From Eunapius fragilis (Eukaryota; Porifera; Demospongiae; Spongillida; Spongillidae), in NCBI GenBank assembly GCA_963681505.1, contig OY811982.1, positions 7,325,272 through 7,389,271 on the forward strand: a DNA stretch of 64,000 nucleotides. The letters are read 5' to 3'. The notes beneath the pieces were generated by a model. It was not told the origin of the DNA. It did not search any database and was given only the letters and a program-made list of their open reading frames with translations. Both the position numbers and the translations under genes were made by a program. Below, piece by piece: positions 1 through 10,273 of this stretch; the stretch's first letter is position 1, and the number at the start of each line of letters is the position of its first letter.

Positions 1-46
<46 letters not shown>
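1..46. repeat. (AC)n microsatellite
   Basis: An uninterrupted AC dinucleotide run opens the window and probably continues beyond its left edge. It passes into a short duplicated GCTGCCAAGGTCTGGGGG stretch near 72-135. Confidence 0.95.
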
Positions 47-48
<2 letters not shown>

Positions 49-379
49 ACACACACATGCACACACACCTAGAGCTGCCAAGGTCTGGGGGGTCAGATGC
101 TGGAGCTGCCAAGGTCTGGGGGTGGGGGGGGGGGGGGGGTCAGATGCTGGAGGTTGGATACAAGACCCTCAAATTCAAATTCCATGGAACCAAACAAATC
201 AACACTATTAGTAATACACGCTCGTACCCGTTCCTAACCCAGTGCCCAGATATATATATATACTGCATGCGCATGTGTATAAACAAATGCTGGAGATTCT
301 AGCAAGTGTGCGTGTGAGCTGAAGAATCAGAGCAAATGCGTGTGTCTCCAGCCTAATGCGTGAGACTTGGCAGCTCTGC

Positions 380-1040
380 ACACCTGCACTGTTCAGTTCA
401 CACACACACACTCACACCACACAATCTATTCAGCCCGTACACACCCATGCACTGTTGAGCCACACACTCACTATTCAATCCACACACACCACACCATACA
501 TCACACTGTTCACTCCTGACCACACACACACCATCCACACACTTCACTGCACACATCCACACACACAGTTCAGTCCACATATATATGCAACCATCTACAC
601 ACTATGCACACAGATTTCAGTTCACGCATTGTTCAGGTGTAGCGTGTAGGTACTGTATGTTCCTGGTGAGTAGGTGTGACTCTGATGTGTAGGTGTGTCC
701 CTGTGTGGTGTGTAGATGTGCCCTTTGGTGTGTAGGTGGTGTGTCTCTGGTATGTAGGCGTGTGTCCCTGTGTACTTGGCATGTAGGTGGGTCCCTGTAT
801 GTGGGTGTGTCTCTGGTCCCTGGTGTGTAGGTGTGTCCCTGTGTTAAGGTATGGCCTTGTTGTGTAGGTGGTGTATCTCAGTGTCCCTGTGTGTAGGTAT
901 GTTCCTATGTTTCTAGTATGCATGCATGTAGGAGGGTCCCTATGTGTGGGTGTATCCCTGGTGGGTAGGTGTGTCCCTGGTGTGTAGGTGTTGTAGTCCT
1001 GGTGTGTAGGTGCATCGCTATGTTCCTGCATGTAGGTATG
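380..1040. repeat. CA-rich tract and GTGTAGGTGTGTCCCTGG minisatellite
   Basis: CACACA-rich degenerate sequence (about 390-600) is followed by a 17-19 bp minisatellite built on GTGTAGGTGTGTCCCTGG (about 640-1,035). Open frames over it on both strands are low-complexity translations of the repeat, not genes. The same unit recurs at 1,822-2,105. GT-rich degenerate sequence continues to about 1,490. Confidence 0.85.
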
Positions 1041-1489
1041 TGTCTAGTATGCATGTGTGTGCGTGTGTGCGTAGACTATGGTGAGTGTATTGAAAAGTGG
1101 TGGACTTCACAGTGCATGTGTGTAGTGCGTGGACTGATCATGAAAAGTGTTTTGTGTTGTGCATGTATGTGTCTAAGGAGGATTGAACAATGTGCATGTT
1201 AGTTGGAATAAAAACTGTGCGCTGTTGTGTGTGCAGTGCATGTGTGGACAGAACAGTGTGTGTTTAGTGTGGGATGGGTACATGTGTGCAGTGAAGTGTG
1301 CGTGCCTGATGAGGACTGAACATGTACAGTGTGTGTGTGTGTGTGTGTGTGTGTAGACTAAAATGGTGTGGTTAATGTGGAATGAACAGTGTGTGTATGG
1401 TGTGTGTGGACTGAAATGTTTGTGTGGTGTGTGTACTGAACATTGTGTGTGTGTTTTTGTGTGTGGATTTAACAGTGTGTGTGGTTCTC

Positions 1490-1820
1490 ATTTTGCGTAC
1501 GGTGAAGCCAAGGACAAGTAGGAATTTTAATAAGTACTAACCTTTGTTGTAGTTGTAAAGAAATTTCCACGTGACCACAGAAAGCAGACATAGAACTGAA
1601 TCTTTAATCTTTGAATTTTGATGACATACTAGTGTTTGTATCAGTCTTCCAGGTTGAGCCGACTATACAGCTCTGATAGCACAGCTGTCTTTGTTTTGCC
1701 CTGTATTTATATGCATGGCAAGATGGGAGGCGGGTATTATAACATGGCTTTCTTTTCCCCAAGCACCAAGCGACCACTAGTGGTATAAAGCACACTACAC
1801 ACTCTGTTCAATTCACACAC
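1490..1820. other. unique sequence, no gene recognised
   Basis: This is the only clearly non-repetitive stretch in the first 2.6 kb. I looked for upstream exons of the downstream palmitoyltransferase gene, such as ankyrin repeats, and saw none. Confidence 0.5.
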
Positions 1821-1821
1821 A

Positions 1822-2105
1822 TTGTTTAGGTGTGGTGTGTTGGTGTGTCCCTGGTGTGTAGGTGTGGCCCTGGTGTGTAGGTGTGGCCCTGGTGTGTAGG
1901 TGTGTCCTTAATGTGTAGGTGTGGCCCTGGTGTGTTGGTGTGTCCCTGGTGTGTAGGTGTGTCTTGGTGTGAAGGTGTGTCCTGGTGTGTAGGTGTGTCC
2001 TGGTGTGTAGGTGTGTCCTGGTGTGTAGGTGTGTCCTGGTGTGTAGGTGTGGCCCTGGTGTCTAGGCGTGCCCCTTGTGCGGTGTATTCCTGTGTGTAGG
2101 TGTGT
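1822..2105. repeat. 17-bp minisatellite, GTGTAGGTGTGTCCTGG unit
   Basis: Tandem copies of a 17-18 bp unit, most regular at about 1,960-2,045. It is the same family as the array at 640-1,035, so the two arrays flank the unique 1,490-1,820 block. Confidence 0.9.
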
Positions 2106-2171
2106 TCCCATGGCAACACCCCTCTGGGTTAGGTACCAACCCAAGGTAGGCCCATCACTGGTTTTTATGTG

Positions 2172-2612
2172 GGCATGGTTGTAGAGGGTGAGGGAGAGGA
2201 GTGATTGTGGAGGGTGAGGGAGAGGAGTGACTGGTGGTGAGAGAGAGGAGTGGCTGTGTAGGGTGGGAAGAGGAGTGACTGGAGGGTGAGGAAGAGGTGT
2301 GACTGGTGGTGAGGGAGAGGAGTGGCTGTGTAGGGTGGGAAGAGGAGTGACTGGAGGGTGAGGAAGAGGTGTGACTGGTGGTGAGGGAGAGGAGTGGCTG
2401 TGGAGGGTGAGGGAGAGGAGTGACTGGTGGTGAGGGAGAGGAGTGACCGGTGGTGAGAGTATGGAGTGACTGTGAAGGTTGAGGGAGAGGAGTGACTGGA
2501 GGGTGAAGGGGAGGGGTGACTGGAGGGTGAGGGAGAGTAGTGACTGGTGGTGTGGGAGAGGAGTGGCTGTGGAAGGTGAGGGTGAGGGAGAGGAGTGACT
2601 GGTGGAGTACTG
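2172..2612. repeat. purine-rich minisatellite, GAGGGAGAGGAGTGACTGG unit
   Basis: Degenerate tandem copies of an about 19-40 bp purine-rich unit with GTGACTGGTGGTGAGGGAGA variants. The Ser/Pro/His-rich minus-strand frame across it is a translation of the repeat. Confidence 0.9.
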
Positions 2613-2930
2613 TATAGAGTGTTGTGTTTAATTATGTGTGTAAGTTTTTGTGATGCTAGAAGAACAAGAATACAGTAGTCTGAAACTACAGTGTACATGT
2701 ATATTTGTTATTCTTAGTATGAATTTAACATTGCATTTAACATCACATTGGTGACCTATGGGTCTGTGGTATGACTATTGTCATGTTGGCTTTGTGTTGT
2801 TATTAAATTAAGCATTATTAATAATCACCCTACTTCTGATCATCCCATCCATCCTCCCCTCCCCTAATCTTCCTTCTCCTCTCCCTCCCTCCCTCTTTGC
2901 CACATCCCTCTCGATCCCCTCCTTCAACAG

Positions 2931-5900
2931 GCATCGCGATGTAACCAAGCTGCTCAGAAGGGCCAGTCCTAACTACCTCCGCTGGTCTCCGTGGTTTTCC
3001 TGGCTCCTCCCCTTCCTGCTTCCAGACTCCTCCCTCCTTGCGGCCATGCTCTCGTTCTGTCACCTCTACGCTCCAATCGGCTTTGTGCTGGCTCTGATCA
3101 TTGCATACTTTGGCTTCTTTGGGCCCATGGCCGCCCACAGGATCAGCCATGACTCCAACTGGCCAAGCCCCGCCCTCTTTGGGGCCTGCATATCTGGAGT
3201 CACCCACACACTGGTGTGCTTCCTTGCTGTGGTCTATCCTCATATCCTTCAGGCATCATTATTCATCTATTTACCAAGTGCACAAATGGATGTCAGCATT
3301 TCCCTCCCCTACTCTCATCCATACATGGCCTGATCCTCTCATCTATACATGGCCTGCTCCTCTCTTCCATACATGGCCTGATCCTCTCATCCATACATGG
3401 CCTCTTCCATACATGGCCTGCTCCTCTCTTCCATACATGGCCTCTTCCATACATGGACTTCCAATGCACAGACATTTGCAATGTGTGCAGGTGTTAAACA
3501 TACATGTACCAGCGTATTAGTATACTCCATATGTACACGTACGTGTATGTAATTTATATGCATGTGGTTCAATACCTGCCATAGACATGTAGATGACAAC
3601 TCTTTTGCCTTAACCTGATCAAGCATGGACAATGGGACCAGTTGGCTTGTGGTCACTTCCATCACCATGGTGGGGATGCTTGGTGCACTTTGGTAAGTGT
3701 GGGTGTGGCAGTGGGGAGTAATCATAGTAAATTAACACTGGGTGTGGCCATGCTCTGTAGATTTTTCGTAGTGGGGGTGGCCTAAGTTCTCTTGTTGGTA
3801 GCATTAGGTGCAGTCAGTTGAGATGTGTGCACATGTGATGGTGGATGTCCTACAGGAGCATTCTGTTATAAATTATTTGGGTGACAATAACTGAGAGGAA
3901 TTTAATCAAGGTGATGTGGATAGTTAGTGAAGGTGATGTAGATGTATGTGGTAGGTTCAACATGTTTGATGTGGCTATACGTGTGGCTCCTTCTGTGAAA
4001 GGTATCTGGTATGTGTGTACATTTGTGTGGGTGTGGGTGGTGATAATTGTTGCATTCCCATTTCATCCTGCCAGCAAACTTAAGTTGTCTGATCCAGGAG
4101 TAGAAAGGATGGACAAGCAGGAACCAGATGGCACTCCCATGGTGGGTGGATGGGAAGTACTGTTCATGTAGGATTCACCTCTCCGCACTCTCTCTCTTCC
4201 TCTTCCTCCCCTCCCTTCCTCTTCCTCCCCTCCCTTCTCACTCCCAATTCTCTTCCTCACCCTCCCCTCCCCCCTCTTCCCTCCCCTCCTCCTCCTCCTC
4301 CCCATACCTTCCTTTCCTTAGAGCATTGTGACTGTTGCCAAGCAAGAGAGAAGCCAACTAACAGCCAGAGCAGAATGTAGCTTCTGTGTACATTGTGAGG
4401 TGAGGCTGTGTGGGTGTACGTGTAGGTGTATGGGTGGGTGTACATGAACATGAGAGTTGGGTACGGGTGTAAGTGTAGATGTACATGTACATGTACATGT
4501 ATGTGTAGATGTGGGTATAAGTGTAGGTCCTAATTCCCAAGTGACACACCTCCCTCTCCTTCCCACTCAAAATAATGTTTGTTGCCGCTTGATGTAATCA
4601 TTAACCGCACAGTAGTCACCATGGTCACCATGGTTTTCTCCATGGCAGTTCCAAACTCTCAAGTCATCCCTTGCTTGGATTCTTCCTGCAGATTGTTGTA
4701 GGTGACAGGACGAAACACTGCAAACTGTGTGAGAAGTGCATTGGCAGATTTGACCACCACTGTATGTGGTTGATGCAGTGTGTGGGCTCCAGAAATCATA
4801 GGTTAGGGCCAAGCCGTCAGAGGATGGAGGGGGGGAGGGGGGTGGGGGGGGGGATGGATCATCGTAATGAACCACTGCTCTCTAACATGGTGTGTCCATT
4901 GCTCCTCTCTTACTGCAGGCTGTTTGTCCTTTTTATCATAACTCTTGTTGTCACAAACTTTATGTTTATCGGAGCAGCCTTGTCATGTATGTTACCGCCA
5001 AGTTGGGCTTAAGGTGGTACCTTTGCAGTATCCGATATCTGTACACATGTGTGTATTTGTGCTATACATGTGTTAATGTATTCATTCCTTTTCCTTTGCC
5101 ATCTCCTCCCCATCCCTTCCTTATACTTGTATCCTTCTGTATCCTCTTCCCCATCCTCTTTTATATCCTCCTACTCATCCCCTCCCATCTCCTCCTCCCC
5201 ATCCCTTCTCTATACTCCTCACCATCACCATCCTGTGCTGCCATATGCTTTACACATTTGTAACCCCTCTCTACTTAAGAGGCCACACCCATATTCATAA
5301 CACCAAACGTTGGGTTTATAAACTACTAGGTAGTGTTTCTTATGCAGTTCGCAGTCTTTCAATTGTGCACTCGTGATCTTTGTACAGGTTTGTCTTCAGT
5401 ATACAATTCCACTGACCCTCTGAAAATCTTATATGTAAGCTACATGTATAAGCAGTTGACTGTATATTTGTAGACATCCTTAATGTCCAATACACACCCA
5501 CACCCTCACTGTGCACACCCAAACCCTCACAGTACACACCCACACCCTCACTGTACACACCCAATCCCTCACACCCACACCATCACTGTACACACCCACA
5601 CCATCACTGTACACACCCACACCCTCGTAGTATACATCCACACCCTCACTGTACAAACCCAAACCCTCACAGTATACATCCACACCCTCACAGTACACAC
5701 CCACACCTTCACAGCACTCATCCTCACAGCACACATCCACAGCACTCACCCTCACAGCACACATCCACACCCTCACAGTTCATTCAATGATCGCCAGTTT
5801 AGTAGATTCCGTTCATTCTGGTACCCTGGTTGCATGACATGCATGTATGTTGGTATTTAAACACACACACAACACAGAACACACACGTGCACACACACAC

Positions 5901-7031
5901 AGAACACACACGTGCACACACGTGCACATACATTGTACACTGTACATTCTATTCTCCATGCCACTGTGTACACCGTTGCTTGCTAACAACATGTGTCCTT
6001 TATCACTGCATGTCATTTCACCTGTCCTCACTTCTATCGTCATATTGGAACAGGATGCTGTGAAGGGTGAACACTGGATTCTGTTTTTGTTGTTCTGCAA
6101 TTTGTGCACAGGAGTGTATGGAGTTTTGGTAAGAGAGCTTACATCAATGCTTCCAAGCAAATCACTCCCTTTTGACCGATGGCTTCACATTATTTAAATA
6201 ACAAAAGTTAATATACACTGTACATGTACATGTATGCAGTGAATGTTACATAACCTCGTATGTATCCTTGTGTACATGGTTAACATCAGATTGATATAAG
6301 TAAAGTACACACGCATATTACATGTAGGCATAGCATTGCATCTGTGTGGACAAAGATAAGGGTTATGCACATGTACATTTACAGTAAATTTACAGATACA
6401 TGTTGAATAACAGATTCCTTCTGCAAAGAGTGTCCATTGCACTCCAGCAGGGCAATGCTGCCTCTGTAATGGGCACCACAAGTAGTGTGTAATTTATATA
6501 GAGTGTGTAATTAATATAGTGCATGCCTCTGTAATGTTTGGAAGTAGCGTTGTACCTTATTAATGCTGTAATGTTTTTTGCTGAAAAAAAAAAAATTAAC
6601 AGAATGGATGTAGTTGTTGGTTCCTCCTTGCCGAACCCTGTGTGTGTGTATCTGATTTGTTCCTTCTCCTCATATTATGTAGAATATCGTGCAACAGCTG
6701 CTAAATGTATCTGCTAGGGAAACCACATATTTTGATTCCACTGGTGCTCCCGCATACAACAGAAAAAGGTATTTATGTGTGTTTGTGTGTACTATGGTAT
6801 ATTGACATGTACATGTATGTGTGCCTGTTGCATGTATGGAAAACTTTTTTTTAACATTTGTCTCTAAGGTCTACTTCACCAACCAACAATTTCTCTCCAC
6901 ATTTGGTACTTAGGAATAGGGAAAGGCTGTCACTGATCCAAAGGTGCAGAAATATCCAATTGTTCTTTACAAACTACCCAAAGTGGTGCAGACTGACAGA
7001 TCCATCTCAGACATGTGTCCGCCATGTGTAG
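2931..7031 (+). CDS. DHHC-type protein S-palmitoyltransferase, 3' exons (partial gene with introns)
   Basis: DHHC enzymes are multispanning membrane proteins that transfer palmitate to cysteines. Exons supported by splice sites and phase: 2931-~3252 (two hydrophobic segments; 3' end uncertain), 3624-3692, 4075-4141 (ends in the LSDPG motif before the cysteine-rich domain), 4322-4399 (first CxxC), 4692-4801 (KHCKLC and DHHC, then C-x4-N), 4919-4986 (transmembrane segment), 6054-6128 (transmembrane segment), 6683-6768 and 6914-7031 ending in TAG. Acceptors end in AG, donors are GTAAGT, GTGGGT, GTGAGG, GTTAGG, GTATGT, GTAAGA and GTATTT. The codon phase does not join between 4986 and 6054, so at least one exon there is unidentified. 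The membrane segments before LSDPG resemble the HIP14/ZDHHC13-17 class, whose ankyrin repeats would lie upstream; none is visible. Family assignment is secure, subclass tentative. Confidence 0.82.
3305..3470. repeat. intronic minisatellite with CCATACATGGCCT unit
   Basis: Tandem units of about 24 bp containing CATACATGGCCTG and CTCCTCTCTT or ATCCTCTCAT, inside the intron after the first visible palmitoyltransferase exon. Short frames on both strands translate the repeat only. Confidence 0.9.
5488..5785. repeat. intronic minisatellite, CACACCCACACCCTCACTGTA type
   Basis: Degenerate 15-18 bp units alternating CACACCCACACC, CTCACAGTA and CATCACTGTA. It lies in the long intron between the 4,986 and 6,054 splice sites and may have pushed the missing exon apart. 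Confidence 0.9.
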
Positions 7032-8157
7032 CCCATGCAGTCATCTTTGGAGCCCTCTGTTTTCACATTTCCTCCTTGTGGATCTCGATATTTATACCTG
7101 TGAACACTTACGTGCTGTTGCTTGCTGCATCATGAGAGGGAATGGAGAAATGATTTGGGCTTTTAAAATGCATCATGTACATCATGTACAGTGTCTTTGC
7201 ATGAATGCAGGTTTTCTTATACATGCTCATGTTGGTAGCACTAAAAGAGTCAGTTATATATTTTAATCACCTCAGAAAAGCGTACCGCCTACTCAGCAAC
7301 ATGTTAATCACTTGCCATACCCCCCATATTGCCATCAAAAATGGTGGAAGGCATACGGCACTTTTCAGTATAACCGTTAACACTTAACGAGCGGATACTG
7401 TATATGTATGTCCAATCAATATTTGTAATGCCTAATTGAAGGAAAAACAAACGCAGGCCAGGCATTAGCTAAATTGCCTAATTGCTGCTAGAGTCGTTCG
7501 GACCAGGCTTAGGTTGCGAATGTTGGCATGCATGGGCTGAAACACATGTAACACTTGCGATTTATTTTAATTTTTTCTGTATATTAAAACCCCCACTGAC
7601 CTCCGTTTTTCATTCATCTGCATAGGTGGCACACCCACCTGCTGCTAATTACACACGCGCACACATACACTGTACACACGTTTACTCACGCTTTCCACCA
7701 TAAGACAGTTTTCTTTTCCAGGCCCTTGCTGTATACCCAGTAAATTGTTATGTTGTGTGCATGCTACATCAGTACAGTAAAACCACCCTTTGTACGCCAC
7801 ACATTGTTCACGGCCACTGGCGGATACAGAGGGGGGGTTGAGATCATATTCACGATCAATTTTCACCATATATGGTTTTGTTGAGTCCATATATGGTTAA
7901 AATTGATTGTGAATATCATCTCAACCCCCCCTCTGTATCCGCCAGTGTCACCACAGCGCGAGGGCCACCGTACCGCAATCCACCCACGTTTTGCATCCTA
8001 ATCGAATCATTGGTCGTTAGATTTTTTTTAACAAAAACGATGTCATTTAGGTCCGCCGTGTATTAGTACAAGCCTTTATCAAGCTAGGAGTAAAGTCGCT
8101 TGGACTTTACCAAGTTTAACTCGTTATCGTGGCCGCGACAACATATTGATCGTCAAT
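7032..8157. other. intergenic interval and 5' flank of copy A
   Basis: No gene is recognised apart from the hairpin element at 7,812-7,945. The last about 70 bases before 8,158 align with the sequence before the copy B start (GGAGTAAAGTCGC versus GGATTAAAGTCAC; TCGTTATCGT versus ACGATATCGT), marking the left edge of the duplicated block. Confidence 0.6.
7812..7945. mobile_element. hairpin MITE with GGCGGATACAGAGGGGGG termini
   Basis: A near-perfect inverted repeat: ACTGGCGGATACAGAGGGGG at the left is mirrored by CCCCCTCTGTATCCGCCAGT at the right, and the inner arms CATATTCACGATCAATTTT and AAAATTGATTGTGAATATC also pair. Both arms contain the ATATATGG core. No coding capacity. A relative with the same termini and core lies at 55,065-55,206. 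Confidence 0.8.
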
Positions 8158-10167
8158 ATGGCTGCAAGTGCTCATGACGACGAAGATGACGATGTCTGTG
8201 TACAAAGTACCTACGAAAGCAAAGTCGCCACTTACCTATCCCTCAGGAAGCAGAAACGGAAACAGCTGAACAAGGATCTGAATTCAGCAGCTTCTCAAGC
8301 AGAGAAGGAGGAATTGTTTCGCAAGTATCTTGTTAGCATTTCCCTCGAGAAGATAGATGAATTTATATTCAGTTCTGAAGGAGAGTGTAATGAGAAGTGG
8401 GTCGCTTCCCGAAACAAAGATGATGTGGTGCTGTCCACTTTAGCGAGCAAGCATGGGTGCAAGCACATCGTGGAGGAATACTGTCAGTCACTGGAGGACA
8501 AGATGCAGCCAGGCTCAGGGATTCGGATGCAACCACTCGATGAAATCATGTGTGCCAATTGCACTCCGAAGATCGGGTCACCAACCAGGTACGGTGTTGC
8601 TATGTGTGAGAAGCGAGGGATGATGGACTGTTCTAAAGGGTGCCGCCTGGTGAAATATTGCTCCCAGAGATGCCAGAAAGAGCATTCACCAGCACATAAG
8701 GTTGATTGCAAGTCGTGGTATGCTGAGACAGCATGGCTGAAGGGCAGTAAGTATGATATGACTGCAGAGGATGCCAGTGGGGAGCCCCAGATTGTGGATC
8801 GAAGATTTCATTCAAAGGCAATCCGGTTTCCATCCAGTGCCACGAGCCTCCCAACACCATGCAGTGCATGCCTGGCTGAGAGTGGGGACCTGAGTGACAT
8901 GGTGCATACGATCCTGAGTGTTCCAGATGGATATGAGGGTGAGATCACCCTGCATCTCAACCATGCATCACCTAACGTGGCTTTCTGCAACCTGCTATCA
9001 CTGCTAGCCATGGGCAGTCTTGGAGAGCTGCGTTTTGACGTGGTGATACAATTGTGGTATTCTGTCGCAATGACTGACAAACAATTGGGGAGCATCACTA
9101 ACATGCTGGGAAAGCTAGTGCAGAACTCTGAGGAAATGGTGCTAAAAGGTCCATATTGTGCATCATTGCCAAAACTGCCACAAGTCACGCTCACAGTAGA
9201 CCTTGATCAGAAACATTGGCATTTGTGTTTCACCGAGAATACATTGAAATCACTACGACACATTGGAAAGTGCATGGTAGATCGGGATAAGCACATTTTG
9301 AGCCCTCAAGGCAAACGATATGCTGCTGAGATGCTCACCACACTGTCCCCTCACCAGAGAGTATCGTGGGACAACTTTGCTGAGCAGGGCTTGCTGCTCC
9401 CTCTAGGAGCATTCAATGCACACCACAATGTGCAGAACCCATTCCTGTTCGATGTTGATAATCACTGGAGGCCAGAAAGTCAGCTTGATCCTCTACAGTG
9501 CTGGCCAAGGGCTGAGATAATTGCAGCAGGGGAGAAGTGTAATGTACCCAGCAATGACATTTATGGTGCATTGTTCTTCCTTATTCGGCAGAAGCTCTCT
9601 GAGTGCATCCAGACGCTAAGCAAGCACTGGTTTCACATCGTAGTCACCTGCTGTGAGCCAAGTGCCCTCGTGCATCAACTCCAACAATCCAAGACAGCAA
9701 TACACTATATCTCAGGGGTGGATGCTAGACAGCTGCAGTATGCACATTCAGACGATCAGGAACTCTCAGCCCTCAGTGTTAGGGCTCTGAAGGAGATCAT
9801 TCAGGGTGCAGGCCTATCAACAGAAGGATGCCTGGAGAAGAGTGATCTCGTGGATCGTGCTGCCTTGATTCTTGGACGTGCTGCACCATCCGATGGTAAA
9901 TATTCCGCTGCAGCAGACACAACATTGCCACCCACACAACAACAACCCGACGAGGCAAGTGAGAAGAGAAGGTTCATAGAGACTCGAGCAAGCCTTGATT
10001 CTCCTGATTTCCTTGCTGTCTGCTATCTTGCCCAGCATGGCGACATAACGTGGATGGAGAAAGGTGCTGAGAAGTCAATTCCTGAATGCCTTGCCCTCTA
10101 TGGCTGGCATCAACTATGCTGGTTTACACCTGAGAATGCACTAAGTGCCTTATCACATCTGCAGTGA
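8158..10167 (+). CDS. copy A 5' ORF: MYND finger, DUF4470-like region and SAP-like motif
   Basis: This 669-codon frame matches the N-terminal quarter of copy B. The start at 8158 is chosen because similarity to B begins there (MAA in both) and only a non-ATG codon extends it upstream. Residues about 132-184 form a MYND-type zinc finger (CANC, then C-x6-DC, KYCSQRC, H and HKVDC). Residues about 250-500 resemble the DUF4470 and following conserved region of MYND-DUF4470 proteins, with the LHLNHASP, LWYSVAM, DPLQCWP and NDIYGALFFLIRQKL motifs. Near residues 540-575 is a SAP-like helix pair ending in GCLEKSDLVDRA. It stops at the TGA that replaces an Arg codon of copy B. It could yield a stand-alone MYND protein. 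Confidence 0.7.
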   Translation: MAASAHDDEDDDVCVQSTYESKVATYLSLRKQKRKQLNKDLNSAASQAEKEELFRKYLVSISLEKIDEFIFSSEGECNEKWVASRNKDDVVLSTLASKHGCKHIVEEYCQSLEDKMQPGSGIRMQPLDEIMCANCTPKIGSPTRYGVAMCEKRGMMDCSKGCRLVKYCSQRCQKEHSPAHKVDCKSWYAETAWLKGSKYDMTAEDASGEPQIVDRRFHSKAIRFPSSATSLPTPCSACLAESGDLSDMVHTILSVPDGYEGEITLHLNHASPNVAFCNLLSLLAMGSLGELRFDVVIQLWYSVAMTDKQLGSITNMLGKLVQNSEEMVLKGPYCASLPKLPQVTLTVDLDQKHWHLCFTENTLKSLRHIGKCMVDRDKHILSPQGKRYAAEMLTTLSPHQRVSWDNFAEQGLLLPLGAFNAHHNVQNPFLFDVDNHWRPESQLDPLQCWPRAEIIAAGEKCNVPSNDIYGALFFLIRQKLSECIQTLSKHWFHIVVTCCEPSALVHQLQQSKTAIHYISGVDARQLQYAHSDDQELSALSVRALKEIIQGAGLSTEGCLEKSDLVDRAALILGRAAPSDGKYSAAADTTLPPTQQQPDEASEKRRFIETRASLDSPDFLAVCYLAQHGDITWMEKGAEKSIPECLALYGWHQLCWFTPENALSALSHLQ

Positions 10168-10273
10168 GCGAAAGACATGAAGAATGCTTATGGACTACTT
10201 TACTGGGGTTTAGTCATGGATAGTGCATACGGAGATACTGCTGATTCTTGCTCCGTTGCATGGACCAGCTACC

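Noticed and set aside
8146-8157. Start of the copy A frame at 8146
   Set aside because: That codon is TTG; the first ATG is 8158 and matches the MAA start of copy B.
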